A stretch of 64,000 bases of DNA, taken from positions 186,001 to 250,000 of the forward strand of contig NZ_MRDM01000020.1 in assembly GCF_002008165.1 (NCBI RefSeq). Reading direction: 5' to 3'. The notes under the pieces were generated by a model that saw nothing but the letters and a program-made list of their open reading frames with translations, was not told the origin of the DNA and made no database searches. The position numbers and the translations under genes were made by a program. Shown here piece after piece: positions 18,410-26,960 of the stretch (position 1 is the first letter of the stretch; each line of letters opens with the position of its first letter). This DNA is from Rhizobium laguerreae (lineage in GTDB: Bacteria > Pseudomonadota > Alphaproteobacteria > Rhizobiales > Rhizobiaceae).

Positions 18410-19339
18410 ATGATCCGTTTCTTCCTGATAAGGGCGTTCCGCGCGCTGATGACCATCGTGCTGGTGGTGACTTTCGCCTTCGTCGTCCTGCGCCTTTCCG
18501 GCGACCCGGCCCTGACGATCATGGGTCCGGAAGCGCCGCCGGAAGCGATCCGCGCCTTCCGTGCCGCCTGGGGTCTCGATCAGCCGATCTGGGTGCAGTA
18601 TCTGCGCTATTTCGGCGCGATCGCCCGCGGTGATCTCGGCATTTCGATGCGCGACGGCCAATCGGCAATCCAGCTCGTGCTCGACCGCATTCCGGCAACG
18701 CTGGAGCTGACGATCCCGGCCCTCATCCTTAAGCTGGTGATCGGCATTCCGGCCGGCGTCTACGCCGCCCTCCACCGCGACAGCTCGACCGACCGCGCCG
18801 TCATGGCGAGCGCGGTGGTCGGCTTCACCATGCCGAGCTTCGTGCTCGGCCTCGTGCTGGTGCTGATCTTCTCCGTCACGCTCGGCCTGCTGCCGTCGGG
18901 CGGCCAGGACAGTTGGATGCATGCCATTCTGCCGATCATCACCATGAGTATCGGCGGTGCCGGCATTCTTGCCCGCTTTGCCCGAAGCGCGATGATCGAG
19001 GTGCTTGGCCAGCCCTATATCCGTACGGCTAGCGCCAAAGGCACTGCTTGGCGAAACGTCGTCTGGGGCCATGCGCTGCCGAATGCGGCGATCCCGATCG
19101 TGACGATCGCCGGCTTCATGGTCGGCACGCTAATCGCCGGCGCCGTGGTGGTGGAATCGCTGTTCTCCTGGCCGGGCGTCGGCCGGCTTCTCGTCGTTGC
19201 CGTCTCCAACCGCGATCTCGCCGTCGTCCAGTGCATCCTGCTGCTGGTGGCAGCAACCATGGTGTTTTCGAATTTCGTCGTCGACATCCTTTACGGCTAT
19301 CTCGACCCGCGTCTGCGCAGCAATCAGGCAAGGCATTAA
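18410..19339 (+). CDS. Dpp/Opp-type ABC transporter permease (DppB type)
   Basis: 309 residues, with the DppB N terminus (RFFLIRAFRALMTIVLVVTF, then FVVLRLSGDPALTIMG) and WGLDQPIWVQYLRYFGAIARGDLG, a hallmark of the family. The ATPase-docking loop is RTASAKGTAWRNVVWGHALPN. About six membrane helices. It is paired with the DppC-type permease 11 bases downstream. Confidence 0.93.
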   Translation: MIRFFLIRAFRALMTIVLVVTFAFVVLRLSGDPALTIMGPEAPPEAIRAFRAAWGLDQPIWVQYLRYFGAIARGDLGISMRDGQSAIQLVLDRIPATLELTIPALILKLVIGIPAGVYAALHRDSSTDRAVMASAVVGFTMPSFVLGLVLVLIFSVTLGLLPSGGQDSWMHAILPIITMSIGGAGILARFARSAMIEVLGQPYIRTASAKGTAWRNVVWGHALPNAAIPIVTIAGFMVGTLIAGAVVVESLFSWPGVGRLLVVAVSNRDLAVVQCILLLVAATMVFSNFVVDILYGYLDPRLRSNQARH

Positions 19340-19350
19340 GGAGCGGAATC

Positions 19351-20220
19351 ATGACAAATATCTCTGCTCAACCGGCGACCGTCATCCACGAAGTGCGCGC
19401 GAAGAAGAAACGCGGCGTGCCCGTTTTCGTGATCATCGGCTTCGCCTGGATCGCCGTCGTGATCCTGATCGCGCTGACGGCCGATTGGATCCGGCCCTAC
19501 AATATCACCGCCTTCGACCTGAAGAACCGCCTGTCATTGCCCGGCAATGCCGCGCATTGGCTTGGAACCGACGAACTCGGCCGCGACGTTCTCTCCCGCC
19601 TCATCGTGTCGATCCGCATCTCGCTGCTGATCGCCTTCGGGGCAACGCTGATCTCAGCCTTCGTCGGCACGACGCTCGGCTTTCTCGCCGCTTATTTCCG
19701 TGGCGTTGTCGAGCAGCTCGTCGTCATGCTTGCCGATTTCCAGGCGGCCATGCCCTTCCTCATCATGGCACTTGCTGTGCTCGCCTTCTTCGGCAGTTCA
19801 CTGCCGCTGCTTATCTGCCTGATGGGCTTCTACGGCTGGGAACGCTATGCGCGCATCGCCCGCGGCCTTGCCATCGCCGCCAGTGGCCAGGGTTATGCCG
19901 CCGCCGTCACGCAACTCGGCGCCAAGCCGGCCCATGTCTATCTCAAGCATATCCTGCCGAACATCGCCTCGACGCTGATCGTCTCGATGACGCTGACTTT
20001 TCCTGAGATCATCCTGATGGAAAGCAGCCTTTCCTTCCTCGGCCTCGGCGTCCAGCCGCCGATGACCAGCCTCGGCAACATGGTCGGCTACGGGCGCGAA
20101 TATCTGACCCGCGCGCCCTGGATCATGCTGGCACCGTCCTTCGTCATCATGCTGACGACGCTGTCCATCAGCATCACCGGCGACTGGCTGCGCGACAAGC
20201 TCGACCCGACGATCGGCTGA
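19351..20220 (+). CDS. Dpp/Opp-type ABC transporter permease (DppC type)
   Basis: 289 residues; the ATG at 19351 follows AAGGAG. The leader GVPVFVIIGFAWIAVVILIA, the HWLGTDELGRDVLSRLI motif and the docking loop AAVTQLGAKPAHVYLKHILPN are diagnostic of DppC. It ends the hydrolase-importer operon; about 130 bases later a LacI gene with its own operator begins a new unit. Confidence 0.93.
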   Translation: MTNISAQPATVIHEVRAKKKRGVPVFVIIGFAWIAVVILIALTADWIRPYNITAFDLKNRLSLPGNAAHWLGTDELGRDVLSRLIVSIRISLLIAFGATLISAFVGTTLGFLAAYFRGVVEQLVVMLADFQAAMPFLIMALAVLAFFGSSLPLLICLMGFYGWERYARIARGLAIAASGQGYAAAVTQLGAKPAHVYLKHILPNIASTLIVSMTLTFPEIILMESSLSFLGLGVQPPMTSLGNMVGYGREYLTRAPWIMLAPSFVIMLTTLSISITGDWLRDKLDPTIG

Positions 20221-20282
20221 CTGCCCACCGGTCGAGCTTCGATCGGCTGGCAAGAAAAACAGATCCTCTGCGTTCACCGCTG

Positions 20283-20341
20283 TTGACAACGGTGAGCAAT
20301 CAATATTGTCTTGTAAAGCGTTTTACTAAACCGCTTTACAA
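20283..20341 (+). promoter_or_regulatory. LacI-type operator cluster and promoter
   Basis: TTGTAAAGCG (20311-20320) and CGCTTTACAA (20332-20341) form a perfect ten-base inverted repeat. Nested in it is GTAAAGCGTTTTAC (20313-20326), a near-palindromic LacI/GalR-type operator with a central CG, so three half-sites are present. TTGACA (20283-20288) with TATTGT (20304-20309) could be the promoter. The element is 12 bases before the LacI gene at 20354, so autoregulation and control of the whole downstream operon are likely. Confidence 0.7.
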
Positions 20342-20353
20342 TAGGTCCAGTCA

Positions 20354-21376
20354 ATGGCCAAGGGAACGCCACCAAGCTTGAAGGATGTTGCGGCCGCCGC
20401 CGGCGTGTCGGTCACCACCGTGTCGCGCTTCGTCAACGGCAGCCTCGACCTTCCCTTTCAGACCAAGAAACGCATTGAGGATGCGATCAAGACGCTGAAC
20501 TACCGGCCGAACCCGCATGCGCGCCGGTTAAGCAGGGGGCGCTCGGACACGATCGGCCTCGTCGTGCCCGATATCGCCAACCCTTTCTTCGCGACTCTCG
20601 TCGCCGCCGTCGAGCAGGCGGCCGATGAAAAGAAGCTCGCGGTCTCGTTGCACGCGACGCTCAACCGGCCGGGGCGCGAGATCGAATATCTGCAGCTGAT
20701 CGAGCGCAATCACGTCGACGGCCTGATCTTCGTCACCAACCACCCCGACGACGGCGCGCTTGCCGCACTCATCAACGGCAGCGGCAAGGTCATCATCGTC
20801 GATGAGGACATTCCCGATTCGAAGGCGCCGAAGCTGTTCTGCGACAATGAGCAGGGCGGTTATCTCGCCGGCCAGCATCTGGCCGAGCAAGGCCATCGTC
20901 ATGTCCTCTTCATCGGCGGCGACGAACGCATGATCAGCGCCCGCAGGCGTTATGACGGCCTGTTGAAAGCGCTGAGGGAACGGCATGGCGACGAGGCCCG
21001 GGCCGATCGTTATGCCGGCGAATATACCATCGAATACGGCCGTGCGGCGGCGCTCGACTATCTCTCCGGAGAGCGAAAGGCGACGGCGATCTTTGCCAGC
21101 TCCGACGAGATCGCCATCGGGCTGGTCGAGGTCTTCAGAAGCCAAGGCGTCTCGATCCCTGCTGACATCTCGGTCATCGGCTTCGACGACGTCGGTCCGC
21201 TTCATCTCTTTGCGCCGCCGCTGACCGCCATCCGTCAGCCGGTGCGCCAAATCGGAAGACGGTCGCTGGAGCTGCTTCTGGAAACCAATTGGCACGAGTG
21301 GAAACCATCCGCTTCGGAGGAACTGGTGCCTGTCGAAATCGTGGTGCGGAACTCCGTTGCGCCGCCTGCGAAATAA
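20354..21376 (+). CDS. LacI-family transcriptional regulator
   Basis: 340 residues. The DNA-binding domain reads PSLKDVAAAAGVSVTTVSRFVNGSLDLPFQ, then the hinge YRPNPHARRLSRGRSD and a sugar-binding-protein-like sensor (IGLVVPDIANPFFATLV, HVDGLIFVTNH, AIFASSDEIAIGLVEV, ISVIGFDDVGPLHLF). It is the first gene of the ribose-type importer and enzyme cluster and lies directly behind an operator with matching LacI-type half-sites, which suggests autoregulation. Confidence 0.92.
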   Translation: MAKGTPPSLKDVAAAAGVSVTTVSRFVNGSLDLPFQTKKRIEDAIKTLNYRPNPHARRLSRGRSDTIGLVVPDIANPFFATLVAAVEQAADEKKLAVSLHATLNRPGREIEYLQLIERNHVDGLIFVTNHPDDGALAALINGSGKVIIVDEDIPDSKAPKLFCDNEQGGYLAGQHLAEQGHRHVLFIGGDERMISARRRYDGLLKALRERHGDEARADRYAGEYTIEYGRAAALDYLSGERKATAIFASSDEIAIGLVEVFRSQGVSIPADISVIGFDDVGPLHLFAPPLTAIRQPVRQIGRRSLELLLETNWHEWKPSASEELVPVEIVVRNSVAPPAK

Positions 21377-21413
21377 CAATCAGCAACGTCAAAAACCAAA
21401 AGAGGATGAGAAC

Positions 21414-22367
21414 ATGACACGGAATTTGACAAGACGAACGATGATCGCAGCCGCCGGCTTCACGGCATTGACCTTCATCGGCCTCTCCAGCGCTGCGGCA
21501 CAGGAAAAGAAGACCATCGCGCTGGTGCAGATCAACCAGCAGGCGCTTTTCTTCAATCAGATGAATGAGGGCGCTCAGAAGGCGGCCGATGCCGCCGGCG
21601 TCAAGCTGGTGATCTTCAACGCCAACAACGAGACGACCGCGCAGAACAGCGCGATCGAAACCTACGTCCAGGAAAAAGTCTCCGGCCTTGCCGTGGTGGC
21701 GATCGACGTCAACGGCATCATGCCGGCGGTCAAGCAGGCGGCCGATGCCGGCATTCCGGTCGTTGCCATCGACGCCATCCTGCCGGATGGCCCGCAGAAG
21801 GCGCAGATCGGCGTCGACAATGCCGCGGCCGGCGCCGATATGGGCAAATACTTCCTCGACTACGTCAAGGCGAACATGGGCGGCAAAGCCAAGCTCGGCG
21901 TTGTCGGCGCGCTGAACTCGTTCATCCAGAACATCCGCCAGGAGGGCTTCGAGAAGACCCTGAAAGGCGTCGACGGCATTGAAATGGCCGGCGTCGTCGA
22001 CGGCCAGAACATCCAGGACAACGCCCTTGCGGCGGCTGAAAACCTGATCACCGCCAATCCTGACCTGACGGCGATCTACGCCACCGGCGAGCCGGCCCTG
22101 ATGGGGGCGATCGCTGCCGTACAGAGCCAGGGCAAGCAGGATAAGATCAAGGTGTTCGGCTGGGATCTGACCGCCGAAGCCATTGCCGGCATCGATGCCG
22201 GCTTCGTTGTCGCCGTCGTCCAGCAGGATCCGGCCGCAATGGGCGGTGCCGCCGTCGACGCGCTCGTCAAGGCCTCGGCCGGCGAAGCCGTCACCAAGAC
22301 AATCTCGGTGCCGATCACCATCGTGACCAAGGAGAATGTCGAGCCATACCGGGCCGTCTTCAAATGA
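21414..22367 (+). CDS. Ribose-type ABC substrate-binding protein
   Basis: 317 residues from the ATG at 21414 (GAGGATGAGAAC upstream). The leader NLTRRTMIAAAGFTALTFIGL, with cleavage near AAAQ, resembles a Tat signal. The mature part is an RbsB-like type-1 periplasmic-binding protein (TIALVQINQQALFFNQMNEGAQ, VSGLAVVAIDVNGIMPAVKQAADAGIPVVAID). Ligands of the family include pentoses, hexoses, autoinducer-2 and nucleoside-like sugars. The downstream enzymes suggest a glycosidic compound rather than a free common sugar. Confidence 0.92.
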   Translation: MTRNLTRRTMIAAAGFTALTFIGLSSAAAQEKKTIALVQINQQALFFNQMNEGAQKAADAAGVKLVIFNANNETTAQNSAIETYVQEKVSGLAVVAIDVNGIMPAVKQAADAGIPVVAIDAILPDGPQKAQIGVDNAAAGADMGKYFLDYVKANMGGKAKLGVVGALNSFIQNIRQEGFEKTLKGVDGIEMAGVVDGQNIQDNALAAAENLITANPDLTAIYATGEPALMGAIAAVQSQGKQDKIKVFGWDLTAEAIAGIDAGFVVAVVQQDPAAMGGAAVDALVKASAGEAVTKTISVPITIVTKENVEPYRAVFK

Positions 22368-23185
22368 TCGAAAGCGGCCAGCGTGACATCGCTGCCGCCG
22401 GTTCCGGAGGGGTCGCATCCTCCGGAACCGGAACATCCGGCGGCACCCGATCCGACCCGCGTATCTCGCTGCGCGGCATCCGCAAGTCGTTCGGCTCGCA
22501 CCAGGCGCTGCGCGGCGTCGATCTCGACATCTTCCCTGGCGAATGCCTGGGCCTTGTCGGCGATAACGCCGCCGGCAAATCGACGCTGACGAAAATCATC
22601 TCTGGAACCTACATTCCCGATGCCGGCACCATCACCATGGAAGGCGAAGAGGTTCGCTTCTCCGGCCCCGCGGATGCGCGTGGGCGTAACATCGAAATGG
22701 TCTTCCAGGATCTCAGCCTCTGCGATCATATCGATGTCGTCGGCAATCTCTTCCTCGGCCGCGAACTCAGCCGCGGACCGTTTCTCGACACCAGGACGAT
22801 GTTGGCCGAAGCACGCAAGATGCTGGATTCGCTTGAGATCCGCATACCCAGGCTGACCGGCAAGGTGGCCCAGCTCTCCGGCGGGCAGCGTCAGGCGATC
22901 GCCATTGCACGCGCCGCCTCCTTCAAGCCGAAGGTGCTGATCATGGACGAGCCGACGTCTGCACTTGCCGTCGCCGAGGTCGAGGCGGTTCTAGCCCTGA
23001 TCAACCGCGTCAAGGCAAATGGGGTTTCGGTGATCCTCATCACCCACCGGCTGCAGGATCTCTTCCGGGTCTGCGACCGTATCGCGGTGATGTACGAGGG
23101 CACGAAGGTGGCAGAACGGCAGATCGGCAGCACCAACCTCGAAGATCTCGTCAGGCTGATCGTTGGTGAAGGAGCCAGACAATGA
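22364..23185 (+). CDS. Ribose-type ABC transporter ATPase, single domain
   Basis: 273 residues, about half the length of RbsA, so a single-domain ATPase of the FrcA type. Walker A GDNAAGKSTL, signature LSGGQRQAIAIARAA, Walker B VLIMDEPTSALAVAEVE. The start overlaps the binding-protein stop (ATGA). Residues 11-29 are an unusual Gly/Ser/Thr-rich run encoded by a perfect 13-bp inverted repeat (22398-22431). No alternative ATG, GTG or TTG follows before the conserved domain, so the tail appears to be translated. Confidence 0.92.
   Translation: MIESGQRDIAAAGSGGVASSGTGTSGGTRSDPRISLRGIRKSFGSHQALRGVDLDIFPGECLGLVGDNAAGKSTLTKIISGTYIPDAGTITMEGEEVRFSGPADARGRNIEMVFQDLSLCDHIDVVGNLFLGRELSRGPFLDTRTMLAEARKMLDSLEIRIPRLTGKVAQLSGGQRQAIAIARAASFKPKVLIMDEPTSALAVAEVEAVLALINRVKANGVSVILITHRLQDLFRVCDRIAVMYEGTKVAERQIGSTNLEDLVRLIVGEGARQ
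22398..22431 (+). other. GC-rich perfect hairpin inside the ATPase coding start
   Basis: CCGGTTCCGGAGG (22398-22410) and CCTCCGGAACCGG (22419-22431) form a 13-bp perfect stem with an eight-base loop, 34 bases after the ATPase start codon. Position after the binding-protein gene matches hairpins that stabilise upstream mRNA, but here it is in frame and translated as a Gly/Ser-rich stretch. Confidence 0.7.
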
Positions 23186-24186
23186 CGGCTTATACCGAAC
23201 GTGGTCACGGCTCGCGCGTCGCCGATTTCTTCGGCGAACACGCACAGGTGCTGTCGATCGCCATTTTCTTCCTGGCCTGCATGATCTTCTTCTCGATCGG
23301 CAGCGAAACCTTCTTCACGCTCGGCAACATCCTGAACATCATCAGGCAGGCGGCCCCCATCCTGATCGTCGCCATTGCCATGACCTTCGTCATCATCACC
23401 GGCGGCATCGATCTGTCAGTCGGCTCGCAGGTCGCCCTCGTCAATGCGGTCGCGGCGATCGTTATGGCGATGGGCGTTCCCTGGCCGTTGGTGGTCATCG
23501 GCATGCTCGTGCTCGGCGCCTTTATGGGCCTGGTCCAGGGCTGGTTTACCGCCTATCAGGGTATTCCGGCCTTCATCGTCACGCTTGCCGGCCTGTCGAT
23601 CCTGCGCGGCCTGGCGCTCTATCTGACCCAGGGCTATTCCATCCCGATCAAGGATGCACCGGGCTTCTTCGCGCTCGGCCGGGGCGAAATCCTCAGCTTC
23701 CCGATCCCGGCGATCATCGCCGTCATCATCGCCATTCTCGGTTATGTCGTCATCACCGCGACCAAATATGGCCGGCAGGTCGTGGCGGTCGGCTCCAATG
23801 CGGAGGCGGCGCGGCGCGTCGGCATGCCCGCCAAATGGATCATCGCCTCGGTCTATATCATCTCCGGTATCGCCTGCGCGGTCGCCGGGCTGCTGATCGC
23901 CGCCCGCCTCGGTTCCGGCTCGTCCAATGCCGCCGTCGGTTTCGAGCTGCAGGTGATTGCGGCCGTGGTACTCGGCGGAACGTCGCTGATGGGCGGACGC
24001 GGCACCATCCTCGGCACCGTGCTCGGCACGCTGACCATCGCCGTCATCGGCAACGGCCTGATCCTGATGCATATATCGCCGTTCTTCACCCAGATCGTCA
24101 CCGGCGCCATCATCCTCGTCGCCATCTGGCTGAACACGCGCATCTTCACGGCCAATTTCCATTTCCGGCTGGGCAGGAAAGGATGA
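23182..24186 (+). CDS. Ribose-type ABC transporter permease
   Basis: 334 residues, RbsC/FrcC-like, with eight or more hydrophobic segments. Family landmarks are FFTLGNILNIIRQAAPILIVAIAMTFVIITGGIDLSVGS (the conserved GGIDLSVGS loop), YQGIPAFIVTLAGLSILRG and GRQVVAVGSNAEAARRVGM, the latter being the ATPase-contacting loop. It overlaps the ATPase gene by four bases and completes the three-gene importer. Confidence 0.93.
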   Translation: MTAYTERGHGSRVADFFGEHAQVLSIAIFFLACMIFFSIGSETFFTLGNILNIIRQAAPILIVAIAMTFVIITGGIDLSVGSQVALVNAVAAIVMAMGVPWPLVVIGMLVLGAFMGLVQGWFTAYQGIPAFIVTLAGLSILRGLALYLTQGYSIPIKDAPGFFALGRGEILSFPIPAIIAVIIAILGYVVITATKYGRQVVAVGSNAEAARRVGMPAKWIIASVYIISGIACAVAGLLIAARLGSGSSNAAVGFELQVIAAVVLGGTSLMGGRGTILGTVLGTLTIAVIGNGLILMHISPFFTQIVTGAIILVAIWLNTRIFTANFHFRLGRKG

Positions 24187-24190
24187 AGCG

Positions 24191-25270
24191 ATGAGCGAAC
24201 AGACAGCAGAAAGCCTGTCCGAAGCGCATGTCCGATCCGGCAAGGTGATGACCGTTACCGGCCCCGTTTCGGCGGATGCACTCGGCGTGACGCTGATGCA
24301 CGAGCATATCCTCAACGACTGCCGCTGCTGGTGGCATGCGCCGAAGACGCCGGAACGGCAATATCTCGCCGAAAGCTTCGTCTGCATGGAGATCCTCGGC
24401 GAACTCAGGCAGGATCCCTTCGTCAACAAGCACAATATCACGCTCGACGACGAACATCTGGCGATCTCCGAACTCCAGGATTTCGCAGCAGAAGGCGGTC
24501 GCACGGTGGTGGAGCCGACCTGCAAGGGCATCGGCCGTGATCCCTTGGCGCTGCAGCGCATCTCGAAAGCATCCGGTCTCAACGTCGTGATGGGGGCGGG
24601 GTATTACCTCGGCTCTTCACATCCGGAAGGCGTCGCGGCAATGAGCGTCGATGACATCGCACGGGAGATCGTCCGCGAGGCAAGAGAAGGCGTCGACGGC
24701 ACCGGCGTCAGGATCGGCCTGATCGGCGAGATCGGCGTCTCCGCAGATTTCACCGCCGAGGAAGAAAAATCGCTGCGCGGCGCTGCCAGGGCGCAAGTGC
24801 TGACCGGGCTTCCCCTGATGGTACATCTGCCGGGTTGGTTCCGTCTCGGCCATCGCGTGCTCGACGTGGTGGCCGAAGAGGGGGCGGATCTCAGGCACAC
24901 CGTGCTTTGCCATATGAACCCGTCGCATGACGACATTACCTATCAGAGCGAGTTGGCGGCGCGCGGCGCCTTCATCGAATACGACATGATCGGCATGGAT
25001 TTCTTCTATGCCGACCAGCAGGTGCAGTGCCCGAGCGACGAGGAGGCAGCGCGCGCGATCGTGCGTCTCGTCGAGGCCGGTTGTCTCGACCGGATTCTTC
25101 TGTCGCACGACGTGTTTCTGAAGATGATGCTGACGCATTACGGCGGCAACGGCTACGCCTACATCCTCCGCCACTTCCTTCCCCGTCTGGGGCGGCACGG
25201 CCTCGACAGGACAGTTCTCGACGAAATGATGCGCAGCAATCCGCGCCGCGTCTTTCATGCCGAAGCCTAA
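24191..25270 (+). CDS. Phosphotriesterase-family metal hydrolase
   Basis: 359 residues of the amidohydrolase superfamily, phosphotriesterase branch. The metal-binding H-x-H is LMHEHI (H37, H39); the strand TVVEPTCKGIGRDP, VHLPGW, LCHMNPSHDD and LLSHDVFLK supply the other expected His and Asp ligands. Most bacterial members are lactonases or esterases of sugar lactones or acyl-homoserine lactones rather than organophosphate hydrolases. As the first enzyme after the importer it may open a lactone or cleave an ester of the imported solute; this is inferred. Confidence 0.88.
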   Translation: MSEQTAESLSEAHVRSGKVMTVTGPVSADALGVTLMHEHILNDCRCWWHAPKTPERQYLAESFVCMEILGELRQDPFVNKHNITLDDEHLAISELQDFAAEGGRTVVEPTCKGIGRDPLALQRISKASGLNVVMGAGYYLGSSHPEGVAAMSVDDIAREIVREAREGVDGTGVRIGLIGEIGVSADFTAEEEKSLRGAARAQVLTGLPLMVHLPGWFRLGHRVLDVVAEEGADLRHTVLCHMNPSHDDITYQSELAARGAFIEYDMIGMDFFYADQQVQCPSDEEAARAIVRLVEAGCLDRILLSHDVFLKMMLTHYGGNGYAYILRHFLPRLGRHGLDRTVLDEMMRSNPRRVFHAEA

Positions 25271-25307
25271 CCCCATCAATTCAATCGATCACAGGTAACC
25301 GCAGACC

Positions 25308-26081
25308 ATGACCAAGAAAATCCTCCTTGTCGGCGAGAGCTGGGTCAGCTCCGCCACCCACTACAAAGGCTTCGACCAGTTCGGCAGCGTCACCTTCCAT
25401 CTCGGCGCCGAACCGCTGGTCAAGGCGCTCGCCGGCAGCGCCTTCGAACTCACCTATATGCCGGCGCATGAGGCGGTGGAGAAATTCCCCTTCCATATGG
25501 CGGGGCTCGATGCCTATGACGCCATCATCCTCTCCGATATCGGCGCCAACTCGCTGCTGCTGCCGCCGGATGTGTGGCTGCATTCGCGCACCGTGCCGAA
25601 CCGGCTGAAGCTTTTGAAGGCCTGGGTGGAGAAGGGCGGCGGTCTGCTGATGGTCGGCGGCTATTTCTCCTTCCAGGGCATCGACGGCAAGGCGCGCTGG
25701 CGGCGTACAGCCGTCGAAGACACGCTGCCGGTGACATGCCTGCCTTATGACGACCGCGTCGAAATCCCTGAGGGCACCGTTGCCGAGGTGGTGAAGCCTG
25801 ATCATCCGACGATGCAGGGTCTCGAAGGCGCCTGGCCGGTGCTTCTCGGCGTCAATGAGGTCGAAGTGCGAGATCGTGCCAATGTCGAGATCGTCGCCCG
25901 CTTGCCCGAGAATCAGGGCGGCCACCCGCTGCTCGTCGTCGGCACGCATGGCGTTGGCCGGACGGCAGCCTGGACGTCGGATATCGGCCCGCACTGGCTC
26001 TCACCCGCTTTCTGCGAATGGGAGGGTTATGGACGGCTCTGGAAGAACATCCTCGGCTGGCTCACGGAAAAGCAGGCGTGA
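25308..26081 (+). CDS. Putative glutamine-amidotransferase-like protein
   Basis: 257 residues with a class-I glutamine-amidotransferase-like flavodoxin fold: KKILLVGESWVSSATHYKGFDQF at the N terminus, YDAIILSDIGANSLLLPP, then VEKGGGLLMVGGYFSFQG, and VVGTHGVGRTAAWTSDIGPHW near the end. It resembles an uncharacterised family (DUF1355-like) often found near sugar operons. The usual Cys-His-Glu triad is not evident: the only cysteines are in VTCLP and FCEWEG. A ligand-binding or hydrolase role, not amidotransfer, seems more likely. Confidence 0.75.
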   Translation: MTKKILLVGESWVSSATHYKGFDQFGSVTFHLGAEPLVKALAGSAFELTYMPAHEAVEKFPFHMAGLDAYDAIILSDIGANSLLLPPDVWLHSRTVPNRLKLLKAWVEKGGGLLMVGGYFSFQGIDGKARWRRTAVEDTLPVTCLPYDDRVEIPEGTVAEVVKPDHPTMQGLEGAWPVLLGVNEVEVRDRANVEIVARLPENQGGHPLLVVGTHGVGRTAAWTSDIGPHWLSPAFCEWEGYGRLWKNILGWLTEKQA

Positions 26082-26115
26082 TGTCAGCGCCGGCAAGAAT
26101 TGGAAAGGGAATGAC

Positions 26116-26958
26116 ATGCAGGAAATTTCGGACAGGCCGTCCAACGCCATCAGGGATATTTTCGGCAGGGACAAGGTTCTGATCGGCATGATCCATTGCC
26201 CGGCCTTTCCGGGCGCGCCGCGCTACCGGGGGGCTGCGATGGATGCGATTTACGACGCCTGCATGCGCGACGCCGAAGCTTGCGTGGAAGGCGGCCTGCA
26301 TGGCCTGATCATCGAAAATCACGGCGACGTGCCGTTTTCGAAGCCCGAGGAGATCGGCCCCGAGACGACCGGCTTCATGTCTGTCGTCACCGACCGGATC
26401 GCGCGCGCGGCCGGCATTCCGCTTGGCGTCAACGTGCTGGCCAACGCGCCGATCCCGGCCTTCGCCATCGCCATGGCGGGTGGCGCCAAGTTCATCCGCG
26501 TCAATCAATGGGCCAATGCCTATGTCGCCAATGAAGGTTTCATGGAGGGCAGGGCCGCCGAAGCCATGCGCTACCGCTCGCTGCTGAGGGCCGAACACAT
26601 CAAGGTCTTTGCTGACAGCCACGTCAAGCATGGCAGCCACGCCATCGTCGCTGACCGCTCGATCCAGGAGCTGACGCGCGATCTCGCCTTCTTCGATGCC
26701 GATGGCGTCATCGCCACCGGCCAGCGGACCGGCAATTCGGCAACGATGGAGGAGATCGAGGAAATCGGCGCGGCGACGCACCTGCCGCTGCTCGTCGGCT
26801 CCGGCGTCAACAAGGACAATATCGTCGATATTCTGAGCCGCACCAATGGCGTCATCGTCGCTTCCTCGCTGAAGCATGGCGGCGTCTGGTGGAACCCCGT
26901 CGATATCGAGCGGGTGCGCGCCTTCCGGGCCGCGGCCGAACCTGGACTGGAGGGTTGA
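26116..26958 (+). CDS. BtpA/SgcQ family protein
   Basis: 280 residues starting at the ATG at 26116. The sequence KVLIGMIHCPAFPGAPRYRG, then GLIIENHGDVPF, GVNVLANAPIPAFAIAMAGGAKFIRVNQ, SHVKHGSHA and VIATGQRTGNSA are typical of BtpA/SgcQ TIM-barrel proteins. BtpA affects photosystem I stability in cyanobacteria; SgcQ sits in the E. coli sgc operon. The biochemical reaction is not established, and a nucleosidase- or aldolase-like activity on phosphorylated sugars is only a guess. It is two bases from the next gene, so tightly coupled. Confidence 0.87.
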   Translation: MQEISDRPSNAIRDIFGRDKVLIGMIHCPAFPGAPRYRGAAMDAIYDACMRDAEACVEGGLHGLIIENHGDVPFSKPEEIGPETTGFMSVVTDRIARAAGIPLGVNVLANAPIPAFAIAMAGGAKFIRVNQWANAYVANEGFMEGRAAEAMRYRSLLRAEHIKVFADSHVKHGSHAIVADRSIQELTRDLAFFDADGVIATGQRTGNSATMEEIEEIGAATHLPLLVGSGVNKDNIVDILSRTNGVIVASSLKHGGVWWNPVDIERVRAFRAAAEPGLEG

Positions 26959-26960
26959 GC

